Positions 18,275 to 26,219 of a stretch of 64,000 bases of DNA are shown in pieces (position 1 is the first letter of the stretch; each line of letters starts with the position of its first letter). The notes beneath the pieces are model-generated. The model was not told the DNA's origin and searched no databases. It saw only the letters and a list, made by a program, of their open reading frames with translations. Location: positions 1-64,000 of the forward strand of contig NZ_LOWB01000070.1 in assembly GCF_001522865.1 (NCBI RefSeq), in the 5' to 3' direction. Origin of the DNA: Burkholderia sp. TSV86 (GTDB lineage Bacteria; Pseudomonadota; Gammaproteobacteria; Burkholderiales; Burkholderiaceae). Made by a program: the position numbers and the translations under genes.

Positions 18275-18320
18275 CTGTCCTCCCCGGCGCGGCGCCGGCA
18301 TGCGGTCACGACATGCGGCG

Positions 18321-18337
18321 CGCAAGCGCCGTGCCGG
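18321..18337 (-). promoter_or_regulatory. Sigma-54 promoter for the sdhB-like gene
   Basis: CCGGCACGGCGCTTGCG on the minus strand, with exact GG/GC spacing and a TTGC -12 block. Predicted transcription start near 18309, about 35 bases before the ATG at 18274. Confidence 0.6.
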
Positions 18338-18342
18338 CCGGC

Positions 18343-18585
18343 TCAGTCGTCGTCGAGGCGCTTGTCGACCAGATAGCGCCCGCGCTCGACGCCCGCGCGC
18401 AGCGCCTCGTCCTCGGTGAGCCATTCGGGGTTGGCCGGTTCCGGTACAACGAGTTCGATGCGCGCGCCGCCGACATACACCTGCACCTCGTCGGCCCACG
18501 CGCCGCGTCCGTTGGGCCGCGCCCATACGCGAATCTCGTGGCCGCGATACGAGTCGCGAGCCGGTGCGTCCGGTTGATGCTGCAT
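18343..18585 (-). CDS. Conserved small hypothetical protein
   Basis: An 80-residue soluble protein (opening MQHQPDAPARDSYRGHEIRVW) with no membrane segment or known catalytic motif. Its pattern of alternating hydrophobic residues in the middle suggests a small beta-rich fold. It has a GGAGG-type site before the ATG and its own sigma-54-like promoter upstream, divergent from the mgtC promoter. Function unknown; I believe similar proteins occur across Burkholderia but cannot name a family with certainty. Confidence 0.7.
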   Translation of the reverse strand: MQHQPDAPARDSYRGHEIRVWARPNGRGAWADEVQVYVGGARIELVVPEPANPEWLTEDEALRAGVERGRYLVDKRLDDD

Positions 18586-18664
18586 GTTGGCCTCCTGTGC
18601 TTATCTGCGATGACATGAAAAAAATGCGCGCCGCACGATCGCCGCGCACGCCGCCAGCCCTGCG

Positions 18665-18681
18665 CGCACGCGCCGTGCCCG
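18665..18681 (-). promoter_or_regulatory. Sigma-54-like promoter for the 80-residue protein
   Basis: CGGGCACGGCGCGTGCG on the minus strand with correct GG/GC spacing; the -12 block is GTGC rather than TTGC. It lies 80 bases before the ATG at 18585. Confidence 0.4.
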
Positions 18682-18693
18682 CCCCCGCGCCGC

Positions 18694-18710
18694 CCGGCAC
18701 GCGTCTTGCA
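18694..18710 (+). promoter_or_regulatory. Sigma-54 promoter for mgtC-like gene
   Basis: CCGGCACGCGTCTTGCA: GGCACG and TTGCA match the consensus, with exact spacing; only the -26 T is replaced by C. The start would be near 18722, 40 bases before the ATG at 18762. It is one of the strongest candidates in the window. Confidence 0.65.
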
Positions 18711-18761
18711 TCCCTTTCGCGCATCGAACCGCTCAGCTACGCCATCCCAAGGGAGGCCGCG

Positions 18762-19457
18762 ATGATCGGCCACGCCGAACTCCTCGGACGCCTGCTGCTC
18801 GCCGCGCTGCTTGGCAGCGTGATCGGGCTCGAACGCGAACGGCTCAACTGGGCCGCCGGATTGCGCACGCACATGCTCGTTTGCGTGGGCTCGGCACTGG
18901 TGATGCTCGTGTCGATTTTCGGCTTCGAGGACGTGCACGGGCAAAGCGGCGTCGTGCTCGACCCGTCGCGGGTTGCCGCGCAGGTCGTATCGGGCATCGG
19001 CTTTCTCGGCGCCGGCGCGATCCTGCTGCGCGGCGAAGTCGTGCGCGGGCTGACGACAGCCGCGAGCCTGTGGACGGTGGCCGGCATCGGCCTGGCGGCG
19101 GGCGGCGGCATGTATGTCGCGTCGATCGGCGCGACGGCGATCGTGCTGGCGATCCTCGCGGGCGTGAAGCCTCTCGAGCGCCGCTTCATCGCACGGCGCC
19201 AGCAGCGCACGCTGCGGCTCGTCGTCGAGCGCGGCGGCTTGACGCTCGGCACGCTGCACGACGCGCTCGGCACCCGCCGCGTGCGCGTGAAGCGGTTCAT
19301 CGTCCAGCAGTCGGACGAAGACCCGGACACCGACGACATCTCGGTTTCGTTCTCGCGCATGAGCGGAGCGGAATTTGCGGCGATCTGCCGGACGCTGCAA
19401 CGCATCGCCTGCGTGCGCGCCTGCTGCCCGGACACCTCGTCGCGGCGTTTCGCGTGA
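18762..19457 (+). CDS. MgtC/SapB family membrane protein
   Basis: A 231-residue inner-membrane protein. The MgtC domain fills the first 145 residues, with IGLERERLNWAAGLRTHMLVCVGSALVM, GIGFLGAGAIL and GLTTAASLWTVAGIGLAAG as hallmarks and about four to five membrane helices; a soluble ACT-like tail follows. Family members act in low-magnesium and intramacrophage survival, in several cases by modulating F-type ATPase or transporters rather than moving Mg2+ directly. GGGAGG precedes the start. A sigma-54 promoter lies just upstream. Confidence 0.9.
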   Translation: MIGHAELLGRLLLAALLGSVIGLERERLNWAAGLRTHMLVCVGSALVMLVSIFGFEDVHGQSGVVLDPSRVAAQVVSGIGFLGAGAILLRGEVVRGLTTAASLWTVAGIGLAAGGGMYVASIGATAIVLAILAGVKPLERRFIARRQQRTLRLVVERGGLTLGTLHDALGTRRVRVKRFIVQQSDEDPDTDDISVSFSRMSGAEFAAICRTLQRIACVRACCPDTSSRRFA

Positions 19458-19488
19458 GCCAGGCGGCGCCCCGTCGTGTCTCGTGGCG

Positions 19489-19528
19489 GGCGGCGGCAGG
19501 CCGTGCGTATGCGCGGCCTGCCGCCGCC
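19489..19528 (+). terminator. Strong GC hairpin after mgtC-like gene
   Basis: Perfect 15-bp arms (19489-19503 and 19514-19528) around a 10-base loop, 32 bases after the MgtC stop. No U-tract follows, so it may be a Rho-assisted terminator or an mRNA-stabilising hairpin between mgtC and the PSD-like gene. Confidence 0.45.
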
Positions 19529-19586
19529 AAACAAGCGCGTTGCCGCGGCGAGCCGTATGACAACCCTTCGCCCCTCTGGAGGAACC

Positions 19587-20861
19587 ATGCCGACAGACCG
19601 CAGCACGCCGCCCGCCACGCGCCGTCGCCTCGGCGGATGGATGGCCAGCGAGGAATCACACATGGCCGCGTACCGTGAAAAAATCGCAAGCGAAGCACGC
19701 GCGCATGCCGGCCAGCGGTTGCGCACGCCGGCAGTCCAGAAACTCGCCCGATTGCTCCAGGACAACGCATTGCTGCGCATGGGCCTCACGCGTGCGATCG
19801 ACGAGGCGTGCGAAGCCGGCCATCGGCTCGGCTATACGTCGACCGGCGAACTGATGATGGTGATCGATTACCTGATGACGTACACGCCGCCGTTCAGCGA
19901 ATCGAGCCTGATCGTATGCCCGCTGAACGCGTTCCTCGACTGGCCGATGTGCATGCCGTCGGGCCACGCGGTGTTTCGCGATGCGGCGGTGAACATGCAT
20001 CTCAAGCGCGTGTTGAACGTATGGTGCGATTTTCTCGGCGGCCCGCATTCGCGCGCGCATCTCGATACGTCGGCGCCCGACGGCTGGTTCTGCGACGCGG
20101 CGCGCAAACGCCTGGGCCTGTCGCAATTCGAGTATCGGCAGGACAAGCCGCACTGGGGCTTCGATTCGTGGAACGACTTCTTCACGCGGCGCTTTCGCGC
20201 GGGCGCGCGGCCCGTCGCGGCGCCGGACGATCCGCACGTGATCGTCAGCGCATGCGAAGCGTCGCCATACCACCGCGCAACCAACGTGCAGTTGTGCGAC
20301 TCGTTCTGGATCAAGGGCCAGCCGTATTCGCTGCGCGACATTTTCACGCCGAGGCGGCTGCCGCTGGCCAAGCGCTTCGTCGGCGGCGACCTGTATCAGG
20401 CGTATCTCAGCGCATACAACTACCACCGCTGGCATGCGCCGGTGCGCGGCACGCTCACGCATGCGTATCGCGTCGAAGGCACGTACTACTCGATTGCCGA
20501 GGCCGAAGGCCCCGACCCGGCCGGGCTCAACGACTCGCAAGGCTATACGACAGCCGTGGCCACGCGCGCGATCGTCGCGATCGCGGCCGACGATCCAGGA
20601 ATCGGCACGGTAGCGGCCGTATTCGTCGGCATGGGTGACGTGTCGTCGTGCGTGATCGAGGTCATGCCAGGCCAACACGTGGACAAGGGCGACGAGATCG
20701 GCTATTTCCAGTACGGCGGCTCGACGTACTGCCTGCTGTTCGAGCCCGGCGTCATCGATCGCTTCCTGTATGTGCCGCCGTTCGACGGCGAGCCGCCGAT
20801 CGTGCGGGTCAACGCGTCAGTGGCGATCGCGCGCGGCGCGGCGCGCGATCGCATCGCCTGA
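19587..20861 (+). CDS. PSD-like pyruvoyl decarboxylase with PSDC domain
   Basis: A 424-residue protein of the phosphatidylserine decarboxylase superfamily. The N-terminal 170 residues match the PSD-associated (PSDC) domain, with PLNAFLDWPMCMPSGHAVF and a GGWF-like DGWFCDAA segment; the catalytic domain begins at SWNDFFTRRFR and ends with FQYGGSTYCLLF, where GGST is the self-cleavage site that would generate the pyruvoyl group (LGST in bacterial Psd). No N-terminal membrane helix is seen, unlike housekeeping Psd. PSDC-containing members include fungal amino-acid decarboxylases such as the tryptophan decarboxylase PsiD, so an amino-acid substrate is plausible. TCTGGAGG precedes the start. Confidence 0.82.
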   Translation: MPTDRSTPPATRRRLGGWMASEESHMAAYREKIASEARAHAGQRLRTPAVQKLARLLQDNALLRMGLTRAIDEACEAGHRLGYTSTGELMMVIDYLMTYTPPFSESSLIVCPLNAFLDWPMCMPSGHAVFRDAAVNMHLKRVLNVWCDFLGGPHSRAHLDTSAPDGWFCDAARKRLGLSQFEYRQDKPHWGFDSWNDFFTRRFRAGARPVAAPDDPHVIVSACEASPYHRATNVQLCDSFWIKGQPYSLRDIFTPRRLPLAKRFVGGDLYQAYLSAYNYHRWHAPVRGTLTHAYRVEGTYYSIAEAEGPDPAGLNDSQGYTTAVATRAIVAIAADDPGIGTVAAVFVGMGDVSSCVIEVMPGQHVDKGDEIGYFQYGGSTYCLLFEPGVIDRFLYVPPFDGEPPIVRVNASVAIARGAARDRIA

Positions 20862-20913
20862 CGCGTGCGCCGATCGTTCGGATGCGCCATGCACGGCCCG
20901 GCCGCCTGCCCCG

Positions 20914-22371
20914 TCATGCGGCATCGCGCCGCCGCAGTTCGGCCGGTGGAATCTTCATCGCCTGCCGGTATTTCGTGACGGTCCGGCGCGCGAGCAGAAT
21001 ACCGCGCCCGGCGAGGTTCTGCGCGAGCGCGACGTCGGACAGCGGGGCCGTGCGGCGCTCGGCGGCGATCATGTCGCGGATCAGCGCCTTCGCGGCCGAG
21101 GCCGAGCACACGCCCCGGCCGGCCGCCTCCAGCTTGCGCGGGAAGAAATGCTTGAATTCGAAGGTGCCGTGCGGCGTGGCCATGTACTTGTTGCCCGTTG
21201 CCCGCGACACGGTCGATTCGTGCAGGCCGAGTTCTTCCGCGATATCGCGCAGCACGAGCGGCTTCATCGCGATCTCGCCGTAACGGAAAAAATCGCGCTG
21301 CCGGGCAACGATGCATTCACCCACGCGCTGGATCGTGTCGAACCGCTTTTGCACGTTGCGGATCAGCCAGCGCGCTTCCTGCAGTTGCTGGCCGAGCGGT
21401 GAGTCGCGCTCGCCGCTCGACTGCGCGAACAGCGTCGCATAGCGTTCGTGCAGCCGCGCGCGCGGCAGCACCGCCGGGTTGATCGTCACGATCCATTCGC
21501 CGCGCACCTGGCGCACGATCACGTCGGGCACCACGTAGTCGCCGCGCGCGCTGCCGTAGTGATTGCCGGGCCGCGGATCGAGCCCGCGCACCAGCGCGCA
21601 TGCGGCCTGCATCGTCTGCTGGCTGCAGCCGAGGCGCCGCTGAATTTCGGCCGTCTCGCGTCGCGCGAGCCGCTCGAGGTGCTCGCGCGCGATCGTCTTC
21701 GCTTCGGCAAGCGCGGGCGTGCCGGCGGCAATGGCGTCGAGTTGCAGCAGCAGGCATTCGGACAGCGAACGCGCCGCGATTCCCGGCCGATCGAGCATCT
21801 GCACGAGCCGCAGCGCGACCGCGAGATCCTGCCCGGTAAGCAGCAGCGCCGGATCGGCCGCCACGAGCAACTCCGGCAGTTCCAGGCGCAGATAGCCGTC
21901 GTCGTCGAGCGCGTCGATCACGAGGCGCGCGGCCTCGCGGTCGCGCCGGTTCAGCGGATAGAGGCGCAGCGCGTCATGCAGGTGCTGATGCAGCGACGGC
22001 TCGGCCGCCATCCATTCGCCGGGCGACAGCTCGCCGGCGTCGCCGCCCAGGCGGCTCGGGCCGCGCGGCGCCGGTGCGGCCGTATACGACACCTCGGGCA
22101 TCATCTCGCCGGCCGCCTCCCCGTCCGGCGCGCGGGCGTCTTCGCGCTCGGGCGGCGGTTCGGCCGAAGCCGCTTCGGCCGCGCCGTCCGGCGCGTGCGC
22201 GACGCTCTCGTCGTCGCCCTGGCCGTCTTCGAGGAACGGATTGGAGTCGAGCGCGTGACGCAATTCCTGCTGGAATTCGAGCGAAGACAACTGCAACAGA
22301 CGTAGCGACTGCTGAAGCCTTGGCGTGAGTGCCAGATGCTGCCGCATCTGGAGCGCAAGCGTGACGGACAT
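20914..22371 (-). CDS. rpoN: RNA polymerase sigma-54 factor paralogue
   Basis: A 485-residue sigma-54. Region I opens with LALQMRQHLALTPRLQQSLRLLQLSSLEFQQEL, followed by an acidic, Ala/Pro/Glu-rich region II (about 48-110), the core-binding domain, the HTH with EELGLHESTVSRATGNKYMATPHG, and the RpoN box ARRTVTKYRQ at the C terminus. All regions are complete, so it should be functional. It lacks the usual housekeeping neighbours (lptB upstream; hpf and ptsN downstream), which marks it as a second copy. A sigma-54-type promoter lies 45 bases upstream and many neighbours carry such promoters, so it probably serves a dedicated local regulon and its own expression. Confidence 0.93.
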   Translation of the reverse strand: MSVTLALQMRQHLALTPRLQQSLRLLQLSSLEFQQELRHALDSNPFLEDGQGDDESVAHAPDGAAEAASAEPPPEREDARAPDGEAAGEMMPEVSYTAAPAPRGPSRLGGDAGELSPGEWMAAEPSLHQHLHDALRLYPLNRRDREAARLVIDALDDDGYLRLELPELLVAADPALLLTGQDLAVALRLVQMLDRPGIAARSLSECLLLQLDAIAAGTPALAEAKTIAREHLERLARRETAEIQRRLGCSQQTMQAACALVRGLDPRPGNHYGSARGDYVVPDVIVRQVRGEWIVTINPAVLPRARLHERYATLFAQSSGERDSPLGQQLQEARWLIRNVQKRFDTIQRVGECIVARQRDFFRYGEIAMKPLVLRDIAEELGLHESTVSRATGNKYMATPHGTFEFKHFFPRKLEAAGRGVCSASAAKALIRDMIAAERRTAPLSDVALAQNLAGRGILLARRTVTKYRQAMKIPPAELRRRDAA

Positions 22372-22415
22372 CGATGCCCTCCTGACCATGTACGCAGTTG
22401 GTATGCACGAATCCA

Positions 22416-22432
22416 CGCAGCATTCATGCCAG
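22416..22432 (-). promoter_or_regulatory. Sigma-54 promoter upstream of rpoN
   Basis: CTGGCATGAATGCTGCG on the minus strand: CTGGCATG and TGC with exact spacing; the first T of the -12 block is C. The start would be near 22405, about 34 bases before the RpoN ATG, implying positive autoregulation. Confidence 0.5.
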
Positions 22433-22592
22433 GACGGCAAAGCCCCGCCAGGCGCGGCTCTGGCGAGTTCGCGCCCCGTCATCACGCGTCTCGGCAGGTG
22501 CTTTTTTACAAGCGCTGGCAACGCCGGACACCGCACCACGCCGCCCCCCGCCGTTTTACAAACGCCATGTAACGCACCCGCGCGGGCGCGCA

Positions 22593-23042
22593 TCATCGAG
22601 GGCCGCTGCTCGCCAATTCCAGATAGCGCAACAGCCGGTGCGGCGTCAGCGGCTTCGCGCAATGCGCATCGAAACCGGCTTGCCGCGCGCGCTCACGATC
22701 GCGCTGCGACGCAAGCGCGCTGCACGCGATGAGCAGCATGTCGGCGGTGAGCGGGTCACTGCGCAGGCGCGCCGCGAGTTGCAGGCCGTCGAGGCCCGGC
22801 ATCGCGATGTCGAGCACGACCGCGAACGGCTGCCAGCCGCGCGCGAGGTCGCACACGGCACGCGGATCGTCGGCGACGCGGCATTCGAAGCCGCGTGCGT
22901 CGAGCAGCAATTGCAGCGCGTGCGCCGCGTCGCGATAGTCGTCGACGACCAGCACGCGGCGCGGGCGCGGCGGCACGCTGGCCGGTGCGCGCCACAGCAG
23001 CACATCGCCGTCGGCGGGATCGTCGGCGGGGGTGGTATGCAT
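22593..23042 (-). CDS. Single-domain response regulator (receiver only)
   Basis: A 149-residue CheY-like receiver after a short N-terminal tail. RVLVVDDYRDAA supplies the acidic pocket, VLDIAMPGLDG the phospho-accepting Asp, CSAL the conserved Ser and CAKPL the Lys. There is no output domain. AGGAG precedes the ATG at 23042. It is transcribed toward rpoN, divergently from udgX. A likely partner is the hybrid kinase at 45 kb, but this is inference. Confidence 0.88.
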   Translation of the reverse strand: MHTTPADDPADGDVLLWRAPASVPPRPRRVLVVDDYRDAAHALQLLLDARGFECRVADDPRAVCDLARGWQPFAVVLDIAMPGLDGLQLAARLRSDPLTADMLLIACSALASQRDRERARQAGFDAHCAKPLTPHRLLRYLELASSGPR

Positions 23043-23075
23043 CGTGGTTCTCCTGGTGAGCGGATGCGGCACGGA

Positions 23076-23092
23076 CGCAAACCGCGCGCCCA
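23076..23092 (-). promoter_or_regulatory. Sigma-54-like promoter for the receiver gene
   Basis: TGGGCGCGCGGTTTGCG on the minus strand, exact spacing, TTTGC at -12, one change (A to G) in the -24 block. The start would be about 22 bases before the ATG. Confidence 0.4.
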
Positions 23093-23183
23093 TATCGACG
23101 ATCGGCTCCCCATATCGGCTGCACCGCTTGGCTGCCGATAGCCGGCATGCCGGTTGCTGCGTGTCCGATACCGTCGATATGGG
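23089..23183. promoter_or_regulatory. Three CCCATATCG elements, possible activator sites
   Basis: CCCATATCGACG (23089-23100) and its exact reverse complement (23172-23183) flank a third copy, CCCATATCGG (23109-23118). They sit in the divergent receiver/udgX control region between two sigma-54-like promoters, where enhancer-binding activators usually bind. Another CCATATCGG lies at 40908-40916. Confidence 0.45.
23142..23158 (+). promoter_or_regulatory. Sigma-54 promoter for udgX
   Basis: CCGGCATGCCGGTTGCT, exact spacing with a full TTGCT -12 block. The start would be near 23170, about 147 bases before the ATG at 23317. Confidence 0.5.
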
Positions 23184-23316
23184 AGCCGCCGATGCACGCG
23201 ATGCAGTCCTTGCGAACCCGTCATGCAGCCGGTGCGCTGGTGCGCGGCCGGGCGGCGCGCCGCCGCGCGGCCGCGAACGCCGGCATCGCACGCGTACCGT
23301 CATCGGGACGCGCCGC

Positions 23317-23985
23317 ATGACGCTCAAACCGCGCGCAAAGCCCACGCAATCGCCCGCCGGCAACGGCAACGGCGACGCGCCCGCGACGCTCGACGCATGC
23401 CGCCGCTGCACGCTATGGGAACGCGCAACACAGCCGGTGCCCGGCGCGGGGCCGGCCGATGCGCGGATCATGTTGATCGGCGAGCAGCCGGGCGACCAGG
23501 AAGATCGCACCGGCGTACCGTTCGTCGGCGCGGCCGGCCACCTGCTCGCCCGCGCGCTGGACGAAGCCGGCATTGACCGCGCGAGCGTCTATCTGACCAA
23601 TGCGGTCAAACACTTCAAATGGGAGTCGCGCGGCAAGCGGCGGCTGCACAAGACGCCCGCGCAACACGAGGTGGCCGCGTGCCGCTACTGGCTCGAGCGT
23701 GAACTCGATACGCTTGCGCCCCGCGTGATCGTCGCGCTCGGCGCGACGGCGCTGCGCGCGGTGCTGCGCGACAACGACGCGACGCTGGAGCGCACGCCGA
23801 TACCGGTGCGAACCGGCGAGGGCTGTCTCGTCGTCGCGACCCATCACCCGTCGTATGTGCTGCGCACGCGCGGCGCCGATTCGCGCGAGCGCGCATACCG
23901 CGTGCTCGTCGACGCGCTGCGCACCGCCGCGCGCCTGGCGCGCGGCAACGGCGGCGCGCGCCGTGCCCACGGAGACGCTGGATGA
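23317..23985 (+). CDS. UdgX-type uracil-DNA glycosylase
   Basis: A 222-residue family 4-like uracil-DNA glycosylase. It has the cluster-binding cysteines (ACRRCTLW near the start), the active-site motif GEQPGDQED, and the diagnostic UdgX insertion GKRRLHKTP, whose His is known in UdgX to form a covalent bond with the abasic site; HHPSYVLR closes the active site. UdgX proteins excise uracil and become trapped on DNA. Its stop overlaps the next start by ATGA, so it is translated together with a metal transporter. It lies under a sigma-54 promoter in the stress locus. Confidence 0.9.
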   Translation: MTLKPRAKPTQSPAGNGNGDAPATLDACRRCTLWERATQPVPGAGPADARIMLIGEQPGDQEDRTGVPFVGAAGHLLARALDEAGIDRASVYLTNAVKHFKWESRGKRRLHKTPAQHEVAACRYWLERELDTLAPRVIVALGATALRAVLRDNDATLERTPIPVRTGEGCLVVATHHPSYVLRTRGADSRERAYRVLVDALRTAARLARGNGGARRAHGDAG

Positions 23986-25286
23986 GCGAGCTGCGCGGCA
24001 GTGCGCCGCAACCGGCGGCCGCCGCGCCGCCCGCCACGAAACCGTGGTACAAGCGGCTCGGCCCCGGCCTGCTCGCCGGCGCATCGGACGCGGACCCGAG
24101 CAACGTCGCCGTCTATGCGCAGGCCGGCAGCCAGTTCGGCTTTCACATGCTGTGGATGATCGTCGTCACGCTGCCGATGATGGTGGCCGTGCAGCTCGCG
24201 TCGGCGTTCATCGGGCGCGCCAACCGCGAAGGGCTCGTCGCCGGCATCCGCGAGCACTACTCCGAGCGGCTGGCCAAATGCCTGATCGCGATGGTTGCGA
24301 TCGTCAACGTCGTGAACGTCGGCGCCGATCTGGCCGCGATGGGCGACGCGACGGCGCTCGTCGTCGGCGGCCGCAGCTACTGGTATGCGCCTGTCTACGG
24401 AATCGCGTCGCTCGCGCTGCAGGTGCTGCTGCCATACGATCGCTACGCGCGCTGGCTGAAATGGATGACGCTTGGGCTGATCGCATACGTGCTCGAACTC
24501 TCGTTCGTGCATATCGACTGGCGCAGCCTGTCGCATGCGATCGTGCTGCCGCACATCGCGTTCACGCATGCGTATGCGACAACCGCGGTCGCGGTGCTCG
24601 GCACGACGCTCAGCCCTTACCTGTTCGTATGGCAGGCCGCGCTGGAAGTCGAGGAAACCTCGGCCGAGCGGCGCAACGGCGATGCCGTCCGCGCGGCCGG
24701 CGCACGCCGCGAAACCGGGCGGCGCATCACGTTCGACACGTGGGCCGGGATGATCGTGACCAACGCGGTGTCGTTCTGCATCATGACGATCGGCGCGGCG
24801 GTGTTCTTCACGCACGGCAAGCACGACATCGGCTCGACCGCGCAGGCCGCCGAGGCGCTGCGGCCGATTGCCGGCGAGGCGGCGTTCGTGGTGTTCGCGC
24901 TCGGCATCGTCGGCTGCGGGCTGCTCGCGATCCCCGCGTTCGCGGGCAGCGCCGCGTATGGCTGCGCGGAGGCGTGGCGCTGGCGCGAAGGGCTGAACGA
25001 ACCGGTGCGCCGCGCGCCGGCATTCTATGCGGTACTGACGCTGTGCGTCGTCGCCGGCATCGCGATCTGCTTCAGCCCGCTCAATCCGATCAAGGCGCTG
25101 TACTGGAGCGCCGTGCTCAACGGCATCGCGGCGGTGCCGATGCTCGTGCTCGTGATGCTGCTCGCGCAGCGGCGCGATGCGGCCGGGCAGCCGGGCAGCG
25201 GCCCTGCGTCGAAGCTGTTCGGATGGCTCGCGGTCGTGCTGATGGCGGCATCGGTGATCACAATGATCGTCGATTCGCTGACCTGA
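23982..25286 (+). CDS. Nramp-related divalent metal transporter
   Basis: A 434-residue inner-membrane protein of the Nramp family with about 11 helices. The first helix has GASDADPSNVAVY where classical Nramps have a DPGN motif, and the sixth has LGTTLSPYLFVWQAALEVEE in place of the canonical MPH motif whose Met selects transition metals. This pattern belongs to the Nramp-related subgroup that in studied members can carry Mn2+ or Mg2+. ATGA overlap with udgX shows one operon. It may feed metal to a stress-time enzyme. Confidence 0.85.
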   Translation: MSELRGSAPQPAAAAPPATKPWYKRLGPGLLAGASDADPSNVAVYAQAGSQFGFHMLWMIVVTLPMMVAVQLASAFIGRANREGLVAGIREHYSERLAKCLIAMVAIVNVVNVGADLAAMGDATALVVGGRSYWYAPVYGIASLALQVLLPYDRYARWLKWMTLGLIAYVLELSFVHIDWRSLSHAIVLPHIAFTHAYATTAVAVLGTTLSPYLFVWQAALEVEETSAERRNGDAVRAAGARRETGRRITFDTWAGMIVTNAVSFCIMTIGAAVFFTHGKHDIGSTAQAAEALRPIAGEAAFVVFALGIVGCGLLAIPAFAGSAAYGCAEAWRWREGLNEPVRRAPAFYAVLTLCVVAGIAICFSPLNPIKALYWSAVLNGIAAVPMLVLVMLLAQRRDAAGQPGSGPASKLFGWLAVVLMAASVITMIVDSLT

Positions 25287-25437
25287 ACCCGTGTATGAAA
25301 GCCCGCGAGAGCCCGCGTATGGCGCGGCCGGAACGGGGGCAATCGGACCTGACCGTGGCGCCGTGAGGCCGTGACACCCTGAGGCCGCGAAACCGTGAGA
25401 AGGCGGGAAAGACCCGAATACAATGCGCCGAACACCG

Positions 25438-25469
25438 AGCAGCAAGCAGCAAGCAGCAAGCGGCAAGCG
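25438..25469. repeat. Four tandem 7-bp units
   Basis: Three AGCAAGC and one GGCAAGC unit lie in tandem (25441-25468) in the otherwise gene-free 25287-25550 spacer between two convergent genes. It is a simple repeat that could vary in copy number; no function is suggested. Confidence 0.6.
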
Positions 25470-25550
25470 CAACACGGTGAAAGCGGACAAATCCGAAAGC
25501 GGCCAACCGGGCGTTCGCGTGCGCGCCGCCCGGCTGCCGCGCCGGTACGG

Positions 25551-26162
25551 TTACATCATCTTGCCGCGCGAGCGTTCCGCGCGCGCCGCGTCGGCCGCCG
25601 ATTCCACCTTCTTCACTTCCTCGGGCGGCGGCAGCACGGCCTTAAAGCCCATCGACTCGATCCACATCTCGCGCGCCCAGCCGCGGGTGTGATACAGGTG
25701 GTGATCCTCGTCTGCTTCCACTTCATCGTGCGCAGCCTTCAGCACCTTCACCGCGTCGCTGTCGGGCAACTGGTTCGCCGCATAGCCGATCAGCTCCCAG
25801 TTCAGATGGTCCTTGGTCTCGGCGAGCACCACGCACTCGGCCGCGACCACCTGCGCGACGGCCGGATCGGCGTGCTTCTTCGCGTGCCCGATCACCTCGA
25901 CCAGCGATTCGCCCGTCATCGCCACCGCGCCGCGCCCCGGCGACTGCGCATCCGGATCGAGGCCAAGCTTTTCGAAAACGCCGCGCAGCACCTCCTGATG
26001 ATGCAAGGTTTCGCGGTGGTACTTTTCCCATTCGTTGTGCAGATCCTCGTCGGTCGCGCACTGCAGCGCGGCCTCGTAGACCTTCGCGCCGCCAAGCTCG
26101 GTCTCGTAAGCCTGGCAGAGCAGTTCGACGATGCCTTCGTGCTTCGATTGGCGTTGGGCCAT
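25551..26162 (-). CDS. Ferritin-like stress protein
   Basis: A 203-residue helical protein. The helices carry E/H patterns of a di-iron four-helix bundle: ELGGAKVYEAAL, EWEKYHRETLHHQEVL, AECVVLAETKDHLNWEL and DEVEADEDHHLYH. It is related in layout to rubrerythrin, YciE/YciF-type or DUF892 proteins rather than to storage ferritin. It is the last gene of the 26.8-25.5 kb operon after a DUF4142 protein, itself ferritin-like. Likely a periplasm-free cytoplasmic protein, since no signal is seen. Confidence 0.75.
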   Translation of the reverse strand: MAQRQSKHEGIVELLCQAYETELGGAKVYEAALQCATDEDLHNEWEKYHRETLHHQEVLRGVFEKLGLDPDAQSPGRGAVAMTGESLVEVIGHAKKHADPAVAQVVAAECVVLAETKDHLNWELIGYAANQLPDSDAVKVLKAAHDEVEADEDHHLYHTRGWAREMWIESMGFKAVLPPPEEVKKVESAADAARAERSRGKMM

Positions 26163-26219
26163 GACTGCTTCTCCGAAAAAGCGGGCCGCGCGCGGCCCAT
26201 GGGTTGAACCGGGCGCGCG

